A DNA stretch of 64,000 bases, from contig CM055899.1 in the NCBI GenBank assembly GCA_029582155.1, positions 72,159,719 through 72,223,718 of the forward strand. The letters run 5' to 3'. Source of the stretch: Panopea generosa. Taxonomy: Eukaryota; Mollusca; Bivalvia; Adapedonta; Hiatellidae. Shown piece by piece: positions 1-9,364 of the stretch (within the stretch, counting starts at the first letter, position 1; every line of letters starts with the position of its first letter). The notes below the pieces were generated by a model. It worked only from the letters and a program-made list of their open reading frames with translations, made no database searches and was not told the origin of the DNA. A program made the translations under genes and the position numbers.

Positions 1-720
1 TGTTGTCATTTGTAGCAGACTCGTCTGGTGTTTCACACTGAGATGTATTATGGTCAGTCCCAGCAGGCTTGTTCAGGGTTTCACATGGAGATGTATTATG
101 GTCAGTCCCAGGAAGCTTTTTCAGGATTTCACACTGAGATAAAATGTTATCAATCGTAATAGGCTTGTCTAGTTTTTCACACTGAGATTTATTATGGCCA
201 GTCTCAGCATGCTTATTCATTGTTTCGCACTGAGATGTACTATGGTCAGTTCCAGCAGGCTTGTTCAGGGTTTCACACTGAGATGTAAGGTTGTCACTCA
301 TAGTAGGCTCATCTGGTGTTTCACACAGAGATGTATTATGGTCAATCCCAACAGGCATATTTAGGGTTTCACACTGAGATGTAATGTTATCATTCGTAAT
401 AGGCTTGTCTAGTTTTTCACACTGAGATGTATTATGGTCAGTCTCAGCATGCTTGTTCAGTGTTTCACACTGAGATGTAATGTTGTCACTCATAGTAGGC
501 TCGTCTGGTGTATCACACTGAGATGTATTATGGTCAGTTCCAGCAGGCTTGTTCAGGGTTTCACACTGAGATGTAATGTTGTCACTCATGGTAGGCTCGT
601 CTGGTGTATCACACTGAGATGTATTATGGTCAGTTCCAGTAGGCTTGTTCAGGGTTTCACACTGAGATATAATATTGTCACTCGTAGTAGGCTCGTCTGG
701 TGGTTCACATTGTGAAACAA
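1..720 (-). repeat. 48-bp minisatellite with 96-bp higher-order period, inside the exon
   Basis: Units are 48 bp and alternate in two types, giving a 96-bp higher-order period: TGTTGTCACT recurs exactly 96 bp apart at 481 and 577. About fifteen units are present before the window edge. They differ by scattered substitutions and no frame-breaking indel was seen, which fits an array kept in frame. Confidence 0.85.
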
Positions 721-757
721 TAGTGTCACTCCAATCACTCCATGTATCGTCCTCCAT
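1..757 (-). CDS. Partial exon of a 16-residue-repeat protein (runs off left edge)
   Basis: The minus strand is open without a stop from 757 to the window edge (252 codons). The exon begins MEDDTWSDWSDTIVSQCE and then repeats a 16-residue unit of the type TSQCETLNKPAGTDHN, alternating with TSQCDTPDEPTMSDNI. The Ser-Gln-Cys core is nearly invariant, while other positions vary without ever creating a stop. A splice acceptor (TTACTTACAG) lies immediately upstream at 758-760, and an in-frame TGA sits a little further upstream, so the exon probably starts at 757 in phase 0. That matches the phase-0 donor of the exon at 3783-3902 on the same strand, so I infer one gene with a ~3.0-kb intron. The repeats are hydrophilic, acidic and one-Cys-per-unit, with no membrane segment. 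I do not recognise the family. A repeat whose period is a multiple of 3 stays open easily, so coding is likely but unproven. Confidence 0.6.
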   Translation of the reverse strand, partial: MEDDTWSDWSDTIVSQCEPPDEPTTSDNIISQCETLNKPTGTDHNTSQCDTPDEPTMSDNITSQCETLNKPAGTDHNTSQCDTPDEPTMSDNITSQCETLNKHAETDHNTSQCEKLDKPITNDNITSQCETLNMPVGIDHNTSLCETPDEPTMSDNLTSQCETLNKPAGTDHSTSQCETMNKHAETGHNKSQCEKLDKPITIDNILSQCEILKKLPGTDHNTSPCETLNKPAGTDHNTSQCETPDESATNDN

Positions 758-2090
758 CTGTAAGTAATATTTATGTAATAATCAGTAGTGTTGTGATTTG
801 ACTTGTCAAATGATGTTTTGAAAACTAAACAAAAAACGAATTCAAACATTAAAATATCTGGTACAATTTATGCAATTTATGAACACATTACTGTTTATAA
901 TTTGAAGTGTTATCTCTCATACTTTATTTATTATTTTAAATTGAAATAATACATAACATTTTAAGAGTATTTCTATTCAAGCATTATAAAATTGTATGTA
1001 TTTATTAAAAATTACCTCTGTGTATATGCATTACTAAAAAAATATATATCTTACCTTTATAAAATATTCATTTATAATCACAATGTCCCGAAATAATTTA
1101 TAAACTGTTCACACCCCAGCTACAATGAACATAAGAACAACACATTTTTAATTAGCAAAACCACAAAACTTGTTATCCGATATAGCTGGTATTAACCGTT
1201 AATTAACATTCCACATATCACAATACACACTGCCAGAATCACTTATGTTGATGAAAGCTGTTTTTAAACATAAAAAAGGAAAATCCACTGATAATATTTG
1301 CATCTACCACAATGTTCTATTTTAACAACTCTTAAACTGGCACTAATACTATTAAGACATTTAGAGAAAATACAAATACTATGTTTATATGGAATGATAT
1401 TGCTGCAATGAATGAACTATATTGTCTATGTTTAATGTCGGCCAGAATACAGTATTGCCACATGGCATGTTCTGGTAGGTCATTTATCAGGTTGAGCAAA
1501 ATTCAGTTTCCAGCCAGAACCAGCTTTTCTCAGATAAATTGTTCTTGTTGTACTTTTTTGTGGTAGTAATTGAAAGTGGACCAAGCTATATGAATTAAGA
1601 GGGTTCTTGTAGAAGAAGATCCATGTGATACCGGATAACTGGTTTGGTTTCTGATCAATATCTAAAAAACTAATTAAGATACAATACTAAAATTTTGACA
1701 CAATTTGCAGATGATATAAATGAATGATTTTATCAAAAAAAGTGAAAATCGTCAAAAGTGGCAGATAGCATGTTCTGGTTTTAACCCTTCGATATGACTG
1801 GAAGACGGTATTGCTAAACGTATGCTATTTTGATCAATGATAGATTAATTGAATATTTAGCCTATTTTTTATGCCATCCAGGACTATCAGACTTAATTTA
1901 ATATAACAATTGTTTTCTGGGAACCTGGAAGGTTAACCAAGACTCAAGCACATCACATCTTTTCAAGTAACTTACAACTTTCCCGCTAGAGTCAGTGGTG
2001 TGGTGAAACAGCTAAATTGGATAGAAATTATCCATTTTATTGTTTGATTTTGATTTAAAAAGGAAGGGATGTATTTCAAAACCGGGGTTA
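758..2090. other. AT-rich non-coding stretch, probable intron
   Basis: No gene, repeat array or recognisable element was seen here. If the exons at 1-757 and 3783-3902 belong to one gene, this is the downstream part of its intron. Confidence 0.5.
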
Positions 2091-2186
2091 TCAGTAGCGT
2101 GTGTGGCCGTCGCGTGCGGTGATGATTGCTTGACAGCGACATCGCATTGAGAGCACAAGCTTGTTTATGTCAGCCTGTGGGATCTA
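2091..2186 (-). pseudogene. Tc1-like transposase, C-terminal fragment
   Basis: Read on the minus strand this encodes IPQADINKLVLSMRCRCQ, followed by a stretch ending in GHTRY and a TGA at 2093-2091. The same ending (GGHTRY then stop) closes the plus-strand transposase remnant at 3013, so both come from the same Tc1-like family. Upstream the frame is lost at a TAG, and the fragment abuts the plus-strand remnant at about 2188. It is a broken copy with no catalytic part left. Confidence 0.75.
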
Positions 2187-2187
2187 C

Positions 2188-3013
2188 CACGTAGTGGACA
2201 TCTGCGCGTCACGACGCATGGGCAAGACCGCTATATCATGTACACCCACATACGCAATCGTTTACAAACTGCCACTGCCACTGATGCTAACATCCCTGGT
2301 ACACATAATAACCGAATATCTGACCAAATGTACGCAATCGCCTGCGCGAGGGTGGTCTTACGGTGGCTGTTATGACGCGACGTTACCACGTAAATCGTGT
2401 TTATTTGACACGTACACACCATCGCTGGGTAAGGCAACAATGGAATAGCGTTCTCTTCTCCGACGAGTCGAGATTTTCCATTCACCGAAGTGATTGCAGG
2501 GTTCGAGTATACCGTAGAAGAAATGAACGATATGCCGACTGCCGACTTGAACAAGATCGTTTTGGGGGTGGATGTTCCGTCATGGTCTGGGCAGGCATTG
2601 CGCATCGTTATCGCACACCTCTCGTCGTGATCGATGAAAATTTGAATACCCAGCGCTACCGAGATAAGATTCTTGTTTCAAAATAATGCCAATATCACTC
2701 TGTTTCAACAGGATAATGTCACAAGCAATACAGCTAGAGATACTGTGAATTTCCTCAGGACGAATAACATTGCATTTATTGATGACTGACCCGCCAAAAG
2801 ACCAGATCTGAATCCCGTCGAATACATGTGGGATAATTTGGACAAGCGTATTAGACGTCGCCCTATTCCACCGTCGAACGTCAATGAACTAACACAAGTC
2901 TTATTCAGGAGTGGAACAACATTCCACAGGCCGAAATCAACACACTTGCCGGTTTAATGCACCATCGATGCAAGGCAGTCCTCGATGCCCATGGTGGCCA
3001 TACCCGGTATTAA
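2188..3013 (+). pseudogene. Tc1/mariner-like transposase, frameshifted relic
   Basis: This is a relic of a cut-and-paste DDE transposase. All three catalytic landmarks of the Tc1 family can be read: the first acidic block WNSVLFSDESRF and FGGGCSVMVWAGI (open frame 2363-2686), the second block FQQDN (2703-2717), and the third block PDLNPVEYMWDNLDKR (about 2808-2855). The last block ends GGHTRY-stop at 3011-3013. Breaks are a frameshift near 2690, a TGA where a Trp codon precedes the third block (about 2790), and another frameshift near 2905. The N-terminal helix-turn-helix part is missing: the sequence starts in mid-protein at RSGHLRVTT next to an inverted C-terminal fragment. No terminal inverted repeats were found by eye. 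It is not functional. Confidence 0.85.
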
Positions 3014-3210
3014 TGTGTGATTTTGGTGTACGACCCCTACCTGACTTAATCAACCTTTTCATCAGTTTTCCGTAAACGTAGAGCGATAACATTTTCCACA
3101 CAAATTCACATTGAAATACTCTTGCAATACACATAAAAATAATTTAACCCTTGTTTTCATATTTACATTTATCTGCACTTAAACTTGGCGGACGTTTCTT
3201 ATTTTGTTAG

Positions 3211-3470
3211 CTAGCCGGGACGAAGTCCAAGGAGAGCTATTGCCATGACCCCGGCGTCGTCGCCGTCGTCTGCAGACATCCAGGTTAAACTTTTGCGTTT
3301 AAGTTTAAGATATCTATGCAACCACTCATTGGATATGAATGAAACTTCGCATGTGTGTTCACCATCATCAATGGAACACACACATACAAGAACAATAATC
3401 CTGGATTGCATTTTGGCAAAGTTATCGCCCTTTTTCGAGCTTTGTTGTCTTCAGACAACTCTTGTTCAGT
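3211..3470 (+). repeat. Dispersed repeat, copy 1
   Basis: The segment opens with a GACGAAGTCC / GAGCTATTGCCATGACCC motif and CGTCGTCG triplets. It continues into TGGATATGAATGAAACTTC. The second half matches 30700-30830, and the first half matches 38878-38935. The composite layout suggests one short interspersed family. Open frames inside it are incidental. Confidence 0.6.
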
Positions 3471-3782
3471 ATATAAAGTAAACTATAGGCCTACTAGAGT
3501 ATTTCGTCAAAGACATATAAATATATCTAATTGCAATTCGTAAAGTGCTTCGTCTGTTCACTTCAAAGTAGAGTGTTTATGTGTTTATTAATCGTTTTAA
3601 AAAATGGTTGATTGGCGCAATTTTTATTCATAAAACTGTTGCCTAACACATTAAGTCCGATTAGGCTAATGATGCCATATTTTTTAGGCCAAAATACTAG
3701 ACTTTCTGCTGCCGCTGAGATAGAGAGAGTAACGGAGCAATGTCTCATAGAAATAATAGAATAAAACTGTTTTAGTACTCAC

Positions 3783-3902
3783 CTCAGGAGCTGGACTGCA
3801 GGTACTGAACACAGCATCTACAAGACGAGAAACTGCTGACGACACCATCGATGACACCCCAGTCTTCACCATACGCACAACACACGAGAACAAGGAAGCC
3901 AT
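3783..3902 (-). CDS. Probable first coding exon of the left-edge minus-strand gene
   Basis: Translation from the ATG at 3902-3900 gives 40 residues, beginning MASLFSCVVRMVKTGVSSMV and ending STCSPAPE. The exon stops at GAG|GTGAGTA (donor GT at 3782-3781), a near-perfect consensus, in phase 0. The next candidate acceptor in the right phase on this strand is at 758. Joined, these would give an amphipathic, Cys-containing N-terminus followed by the acidic Cys repeats. The frame stays open upstream to an ATG at 4076, but that extension has low-complexity UTR-like composition, so I prefer 3902. I do not recognise the product. An N-terminal membrane-associating segment is possible but not shown. 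Confidence 0.45.
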
Positions 3903-5140
3903 GATACTGCTTTTCTGAAATACTTGAAATCGATGAATTATATGTGAACAATATTTCGTCAGTATTAAATATTTGTTTACTTTTTTATTCAAACCGGCGC
4001 GTACAACGCCAGGTCCAGTCTGTAAGGCAGACTGGCCATTACCGGCTGTTTCGCTGTTCATGTGCTGTTCTGTCAAATCATAGACTACCTTTCCCCAATA
4101 ACTGTTGTTGTTTTTTATTTACGAAATAGAGATACTGAAAAGTTTTATACTGAATTTCTTTGATGCCTTCGATAAATCACTGTCTACCTGAATTAATGCA
4201 ATCTGGGACAAAATTCTTTGAAAGAATGATATTTTTTCCTACAGTTTGTTTAGATGTCACGTGTTGGCCACTGACAATATCCTTCCTCTCTGCATGGTAT
4301 CATGAACCTAACACATGCAGTCGCACTATTATCTTCGTTTACTTTTTCCACAATACCTGGATACCAAGTGTCTTGATTGGCGATGGCAACATATTCATTC
4401 TCAGAAAATGTGTAATTCTGTGAATTAAATTCAAAAGCAACATCTTCATCTTCATTGTCTACTATCTCTTTTTGTTTTGTTTTCCCTTTTTCTCAAGAAG
4501 TACCCCTTTCCTTTGTTTGTCTTCTCTGCATGTTGTCAATTCAACATGTATATAAGAAACAACTTGTTTTAATTTGGAAATGTGTTCCTGTCTTAGTTCT
4601 CTGTCACCTTTTCTGGCAGATAACATCAGACATTGCGCCTTTCTGGTGCCATCTCGTCAAGCCATTTCATTAGTTGGTGACAGTTTCTTTGAAGAAGTTG
4701 AACAGAGGAGTGGTGGGTTATTGATGCTGACTTAGCGTAATGAGCACAAAACACAAGTAACTGAGATTACTGAAGTTTATTACAAATCTAATATTCAACT
4801 AAGCATAAATTTTATTTCGCCTAAAAGTATTTCCGTATTCCGACTCCCCGTTCTGATAAAAATGGTACCATTATATACAATTCCTTGCCACCTGTCACCG
4901 ACCTCCTGATTCATCAACAACTTCTGTTAATTGCTAATTGTGAACAATTTTCTATAATAAGCTACTGATGTTAATAAAGATGACAAATTTACTTATATTA
5001 TCAATTACCAGTTCAAGCAGACCGCTACTGATGCCATTAGCTGTGACAGTTTACTTGTTTTATTAAATACCAATGCGGACGGTCCGCTATTCCTAGCTAC
5101 CGTCCGCGCACACCTGGTGTACCATGTGCCATTTTGACAT
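3903..5140. other. Non-coding interval between divergent candidate first exons
   Basis: No gene or element was recognised. It separates a minus-strand first-exon candidate (3902) from a plus-strand one (5141), so promoters may lie here. No convincing TATA or other motif stands out. Confidence 0.4.
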
Positions 5141-5201
5141 ATGGAACCGGCGTGGTCCGTTCTATTGTGCACCGTGTTAATTTTCGTATCGATATATTCA
5201 G
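5141..5201 (+). CDS. Possible signal-peptide first exon
   Basis: The ATG at 5141 opens MEPAWSVLLCTVLIFVSIYS followed by a split codon. It reads like a signal peptide: short N-region, a hydrophobic core LLCTVLIFVSI, and small residues at the end. The frame reaches TCAG|GTTTAC, a usable phase-1 donor at 5202. Phase-1 signal exons are common in genes for secreted and receptor proteins. No downstream exon was found, and a 20-codon hydrophobic stretch in AT-rich DNA can arise by chance, so this is tentative. Confidence 0.25.
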
Positions 5202-5479
5202 GTTTACATACGAGCCTAATTTATTGTAGATATCCAATTCATTTGCATACATGTTCGTATAAATCCTATTTTGGATTCCGTTCTGTTACACCTAGTCTTC
5301 TTCTCTGGCTACTGTCAAGAGCACAATAGTGATGTTCACATCCTAGATTTGTAACCATTGAAAAGTTTATCCCTAACAGCTCACTTTCATCAGTAGTTCA
5401 ATAATACTTCCACCTTCCAGAAAATTGACAAATGTTCGCTGCTATTAAAATGATGGCTGGAGTTTCAATGCATGTGTTT

Positions 5480-6132
5480 TTACTTATTTGAGTTTAAGAT
5501 TGGGAGTTTTGACCGTCCCAAGAACTTTAAGGAAGTCTTATAGCAGCTACCAAATAGATCCATGACGAAAATCTCTCGAAACAGTGTAATCTTAGGCTCA
5601 TTGAGTATTTAACCTTTGTCTCTAATACACTTACTGTCTCTCGAATTTCTTTGTCACATTCCGGGTCTAACAATGGAATATAACTGTTTGATATATCTAC
5701 ATTTGTTTTAGCCAATAGTGTGAACCAGACAGCAAAGGACAATAATAATTATTGTGTATGTCCTGAACTCGAGTGGCCCGAGAAGCACAATCTTCTGGGT
5801 TTAATATTGTATTTACATATGACCACTGTTGTGACTTCCTGATCCTTTCTAACCTGTTACTCACATAGTTGTAGAATCGTGTCGTCTCGGTATTGATATA
5901 GCCCAACACAACTTTACTATCCGTATAGAATGACACTTTGTCACAATCAGTATCAATAGACTCATCAGCTGTTTCTGAGATCTCTGCACCAAGAACTTCC
6001 ACACACAGTTCCATGCGAGAATTGTGTAGCCACTTTTTGGAGCTACTTTTGCTTTGCCAATTACAAATCCAATATGACGGTTGCCATCTGATGATTCAGT
6101 TATGATATATGCCAATGCTGCATGTTCTACCC
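5480..6132 (-). pseudogene. BEL/Pao retrotransposon fragment, RNase H region
   Basis: Three overlapping minus-strand frames together match the RNase H to pre-integrase part of a BEL/Pao polyprotein. Landmarks in order are AYIITESSDGNRHIGFVIGKAKVAP, written here only to locate it at about 6115-6040; SFYTDSKVVLGYINTETTRF (the TDS motif); QQWSYV...NPEDCASR (consensus NPADxASR); and RFERFSSWIYLVAA-like residues before the integrase. At least two frameshifts (around 6010 and 5740) break it. The reverse transcriptase, protease and integrase catalytic core are absent and no LTR was seen. It is an old, inactive fragment. Confidence 0.8.
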
Positions 6133-6849
6133 TTAGCCGGCAAATATATAAGAGGACAATCTAGAAAAACAGTCATATTCTAGAATTTCTACAGAAGTTC
6201 TTAACTGTAAACAAAAAAAACACAACAAATATTCAAGTTCTAGTACAAAATACTATCTTAAAAAGCTTTACAACAATGCTAAAGTTTAAAGGGTGCTTGG
6301 CACATGTATTAATCACAAAGTAGGAATGTGATACCAGGTCTAATTACCCCGAGACACTGCGGGACACACCGGGACTCCCTTTTATATAAAAATATAATAT
6401 AACACATTTAGATATAAATTAATGCATATTTTTTGTATATAACTTACTAAATTTATCATATGAAATTCGATGTATTTTGCATTGCTAAAATATTTTAAAA
6501 AATTCCGCAACTCACCGATCTCAGATATTTAAAAAAATGCCGGGACACCATAATCCTGAGCGTTCAGTTATTGCTGTACCATTGCAAACTGTAGAACGAT
6601 AGAACTTTTAGAAATCTATTGATATTTGTAATTGTATAAATGTACAAAAGATTAAAGTAAAACAAAGTATATATGTTAGGGTTTGTTTATAACAGAGAAC
6701 TATCCATCACGATGTAATGTATATTGATTTCATTTTTCGTTTATTTTTTAAGGAGATTATTGAATATGACACGTTTCTACTCATCTGAATTCTCAACCTT
6801 TACCTTTTAATAGCCCACGACTTAAATATCAATTGCTGATAACTTTAGC
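6133..6849. other. AT-rich stretch with no gene seen
   Basis: It contains two CGGGACAC-type phrases (about 6360 and 6540) in otherwise AT-rich DNA. No frame or element was recognised. Confidence 0.4.
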
Positions 6850-7640
6850 ATATTCTGCGATGGCTCAACTGACAGGTCTGAGGCTGAAAAGGAAGTCATT
6901 ATGGTGAAAATCCTAGAAAAGTATCTTAAAGTATCTTAAACTTGATCACTAAAGCAACGGGTATACTAGCAGCAATTGATAAGGCATTTATTGATTTTGA
7001 TTTGCGTTATTACAAACAAAAAAACAGTTGGATTTTGTTCTGATTGGGCATCTGTAATGATGGGTTCACGTCGTGGAGTCATTCAACTAATGAAAGAAGA
7101 AAGTAATGCAGACTGGATTTTGTCGGTATGGTGCTTGTCTCATAGTCTTGAGTTGGCTGTAAAAGACTCTTTCAATGGAACATACTTGGATAAGGTTATT
7201 GAAATGTTAGTTTCTGTGTATTATTTTTAAAGGGTCAGCCATACGAAACAAGGAGGCTTCAGATATAGCAGAGAGCCAGAGAAAACTAATGGGACAATAT
7301 GGGTTGACCATAAATTAACAGCTGTCAAGAAGTTGCTATATAACTGGCCCATTATTATCCTTCACATAGAGAATTACGCTAAAGGTGCGACAAATAAGGC
7401 AGAAGATAGGGCCAAAGTGAAAGGTAATATAAGAATATTAAAACAACACAAAATGGTATGGTACCTGGCTTTTGTAAAGGATGTTCTTAATGAAGTTGCA
7501 AAGATCGGTCTTTTGTTTGAGAGGGAGAATATTATTGTTTCCAGTGCAATAACAAAGCTTCAAAGTGCAGAAGGAGCTCAAAGGCAACTGATTAATCTAT
7601 TTTCTGCCAAGTGTGATCAGACCTCATTGAAGTAGGTTTC
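6850..7640 (+). pseudogene. ZNF862-like hAT transposase relic, central part
   Basis: Two plus-strand frames (6976-7230 and 7333-7635) carry consecutive pieces of a DUF4371/hAT-type transposase of the kind domesticated as ZNF862. The first holds FCSDWASVMMGSRRGVIQLM, which is the second catalytic-Asp region with D-x-A-S-V-M-x-G. It is followed by WCLSHSLELAVKDSF, the conserved C/H block. The second holds YNWPIIILHIENYA and WYLAFVKDVLNEVAKIGLLF. A stop at 7228-7230 and a frameshift near 7270 separate them. Both ends are missing. The family fit is recognised by eye; function is lost. Confidence 0.75.
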
Positions 7641-8869
7641 TTCTAAGGATAGTCCATTACATATTTGGAGCTCAAGCAATTTTGGATAGTCAGTAAAAGA
7701 TTTCTCATATATTGCAACATGATATGCAGTGTTGAAAAGCTTACACATCTTCTCACAGGTTTCAGCATCCATTTTCTGAAAACCCAATTCCAACTGAGAA
7801 GGATCTGGAGTGCATCACAGAATCAGCAGGAAATTTGACTGACTCTCTTTTAATGGTTGAATTTCTAGTAATAAACTAAAGAAAATATTGTCAATTACAC
7901 TACTTATTCATATTGGATCAAATATCGAAAAAGAAAAAAGACGACAGTGGCCCCTTGCTTAGGCAACTTTCAATGTATTCCTTATAATTGGGTCATTTAG
8001 AACCGATTTGGTAAAATATATTCATTCAACAAAAAATGGGCGAAAGTGGTAGCCTTCTCCGAGAAAAAAAAAAGTGAAATTGTACATTGGCTGAGGTGGT
8101 ATTTGAGACACGTGTGAGCCCATTTTTAGCTTTAGTAACGGTCAATTTTTTACTTATTTTTATACCATTCACAGTCAAAAAAATTGAAGAAATGTTGATT
8201 TTCAAGGCTTAGGTTTTTTGTGGGGGCAACAACTTTTTCGCATTAAGGTAAATGATTGACTATTATTTACCAAATCAATACAATTTCTAATTTTGGCATG
8301 TCATGTCAAGTCATGTCCAATTATCATTTCATCCACGCATTTCAATCCAGCATTACTCTGGGTGGATAGTCATCTTGGTTTTTAACCCAAACTTTGGATT
8401 TTATGGAGTTTCGTTTCCCCATAGGCCAACAGAAAACCCGACACAGTTTCCCAACCCTGCAGAGGTCTTTTACCAATGGTTCATTGCAATATAGCGCAGA
8501 TGGCACTGAAGATGCTAACCTAGTCAAATTCAAAGAAATGCTCACTTTGTGTTTCTTTGAATTGACTGAGATTGTCCATTACATGGATATCAAAGAAACT
8601 TGCAGAATACATGTATGTCATCAGGTACCTTGTATTTTAAATATTTCTATTACTAGTTTACATGCAGTGTTGGTAGCAAAAATCAAATGGTGATACTGAA
8701 TCACAGGAATCAAAAACATGTATGTTCAAGCTTTGAAGGACACTGACACGTTTGATGCTCATAAAAACACTGGACACTAGAGGCAGCTGTAATCTGGAGC
8801 TTTCTTAATACAACGGTAGAATGGTAGCACTCTTTTATTCTTAAGTTCGAGTTTTGCGTTGGCTGCATC
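7641..8869. other. No supported gene
   Basis: Mostly AT-rich DNA. Short frames at 8303-8693 do not look like protein and lack splice context. The interval may hold decayed flanks of the neighbouring transposon relics. Confidence 0.35.
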
Positions 8870-9364
8870 CCTCTCTGATCATTACTGCCCTTCTTTTTCT
8901 TTTTCTACAGCATATTATGAGCCAATGTTGGCTTCACCGGGTCATACAGAACGTCATTTTTTCATGAAATACTTCACAGCTCCTTTCGATTTCAAAGCAT
9001 CTTTCGCGGTTTGGATGGCTGAAAGTGTTATTGTTCTCAATGACTCACACCTTTCATCCTGTATGTCGCCCATTAAGTTTAATGTTCCCTCTACCATAGG
9101 ACCATGGAAGCACGTTAGCACAGAAAGAGCCACCTTGCTCAATGATGTACTACACGACATCTTTAAAACAATAATAGGATCCTTAGCACTTTACTCCAAA
9201 TCGAGTTGAATATTCATGTCTCTGCCACTTTTGAACAGTTTTCTTGCTGGCTGATTTACTAATATCTGCCTTCCGAATTTTGTACCTCGAGTGTTACTTG
9301 AAAGCTCTGCCTCATAGTCATTGTCATTTTTCCGTTTAAGAAATTGAGTTATTTTCGTTGCCAT
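8870..9364 (-). pseudogene. hAT-related element: N-terminus joined to C-terminus
   Basis: On the minus strand an ATG at 9364 opens MATKITQFLKRKNDNDYEAE and runs 57 codons to a TAA at 9193-9191. The same frame continues past the stop into LTCFHGPMVEGTLNLMGDIQ, SAIQTAKDALKSKGAVKYFM and a stop near 8954. After a 1-base shift it reads DVLYDPVKPTLAHNM and a Lys-rich tail. The CFHG...EG...LMGD block corresponds to the C-terminal dimerisation region of hAT-like transposases. The start looks like the N-terminus of the same sort of protein, with the whole catalytic middle missing. I read it as an internally deleted, inactive copy; the exact family is uncertain. Confidence 0.55.

Noticed and set aside
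434-715. 93-codon plus-strand frame over the left-edge minisatellite
   Set aside because: It is the antisense of the 48-bp repeat, and it is interrupted elsewhere in the array. The minus strand is open throughout and has splice context.
1-3902. EBAG9/RCAS1-like identity for the left-edge gene
   Set aside because: Only a loose resemblance (Cys-containing amphipathic start, then an acidic Trp-Ser-Asp segment). It is too weak to name the gene.
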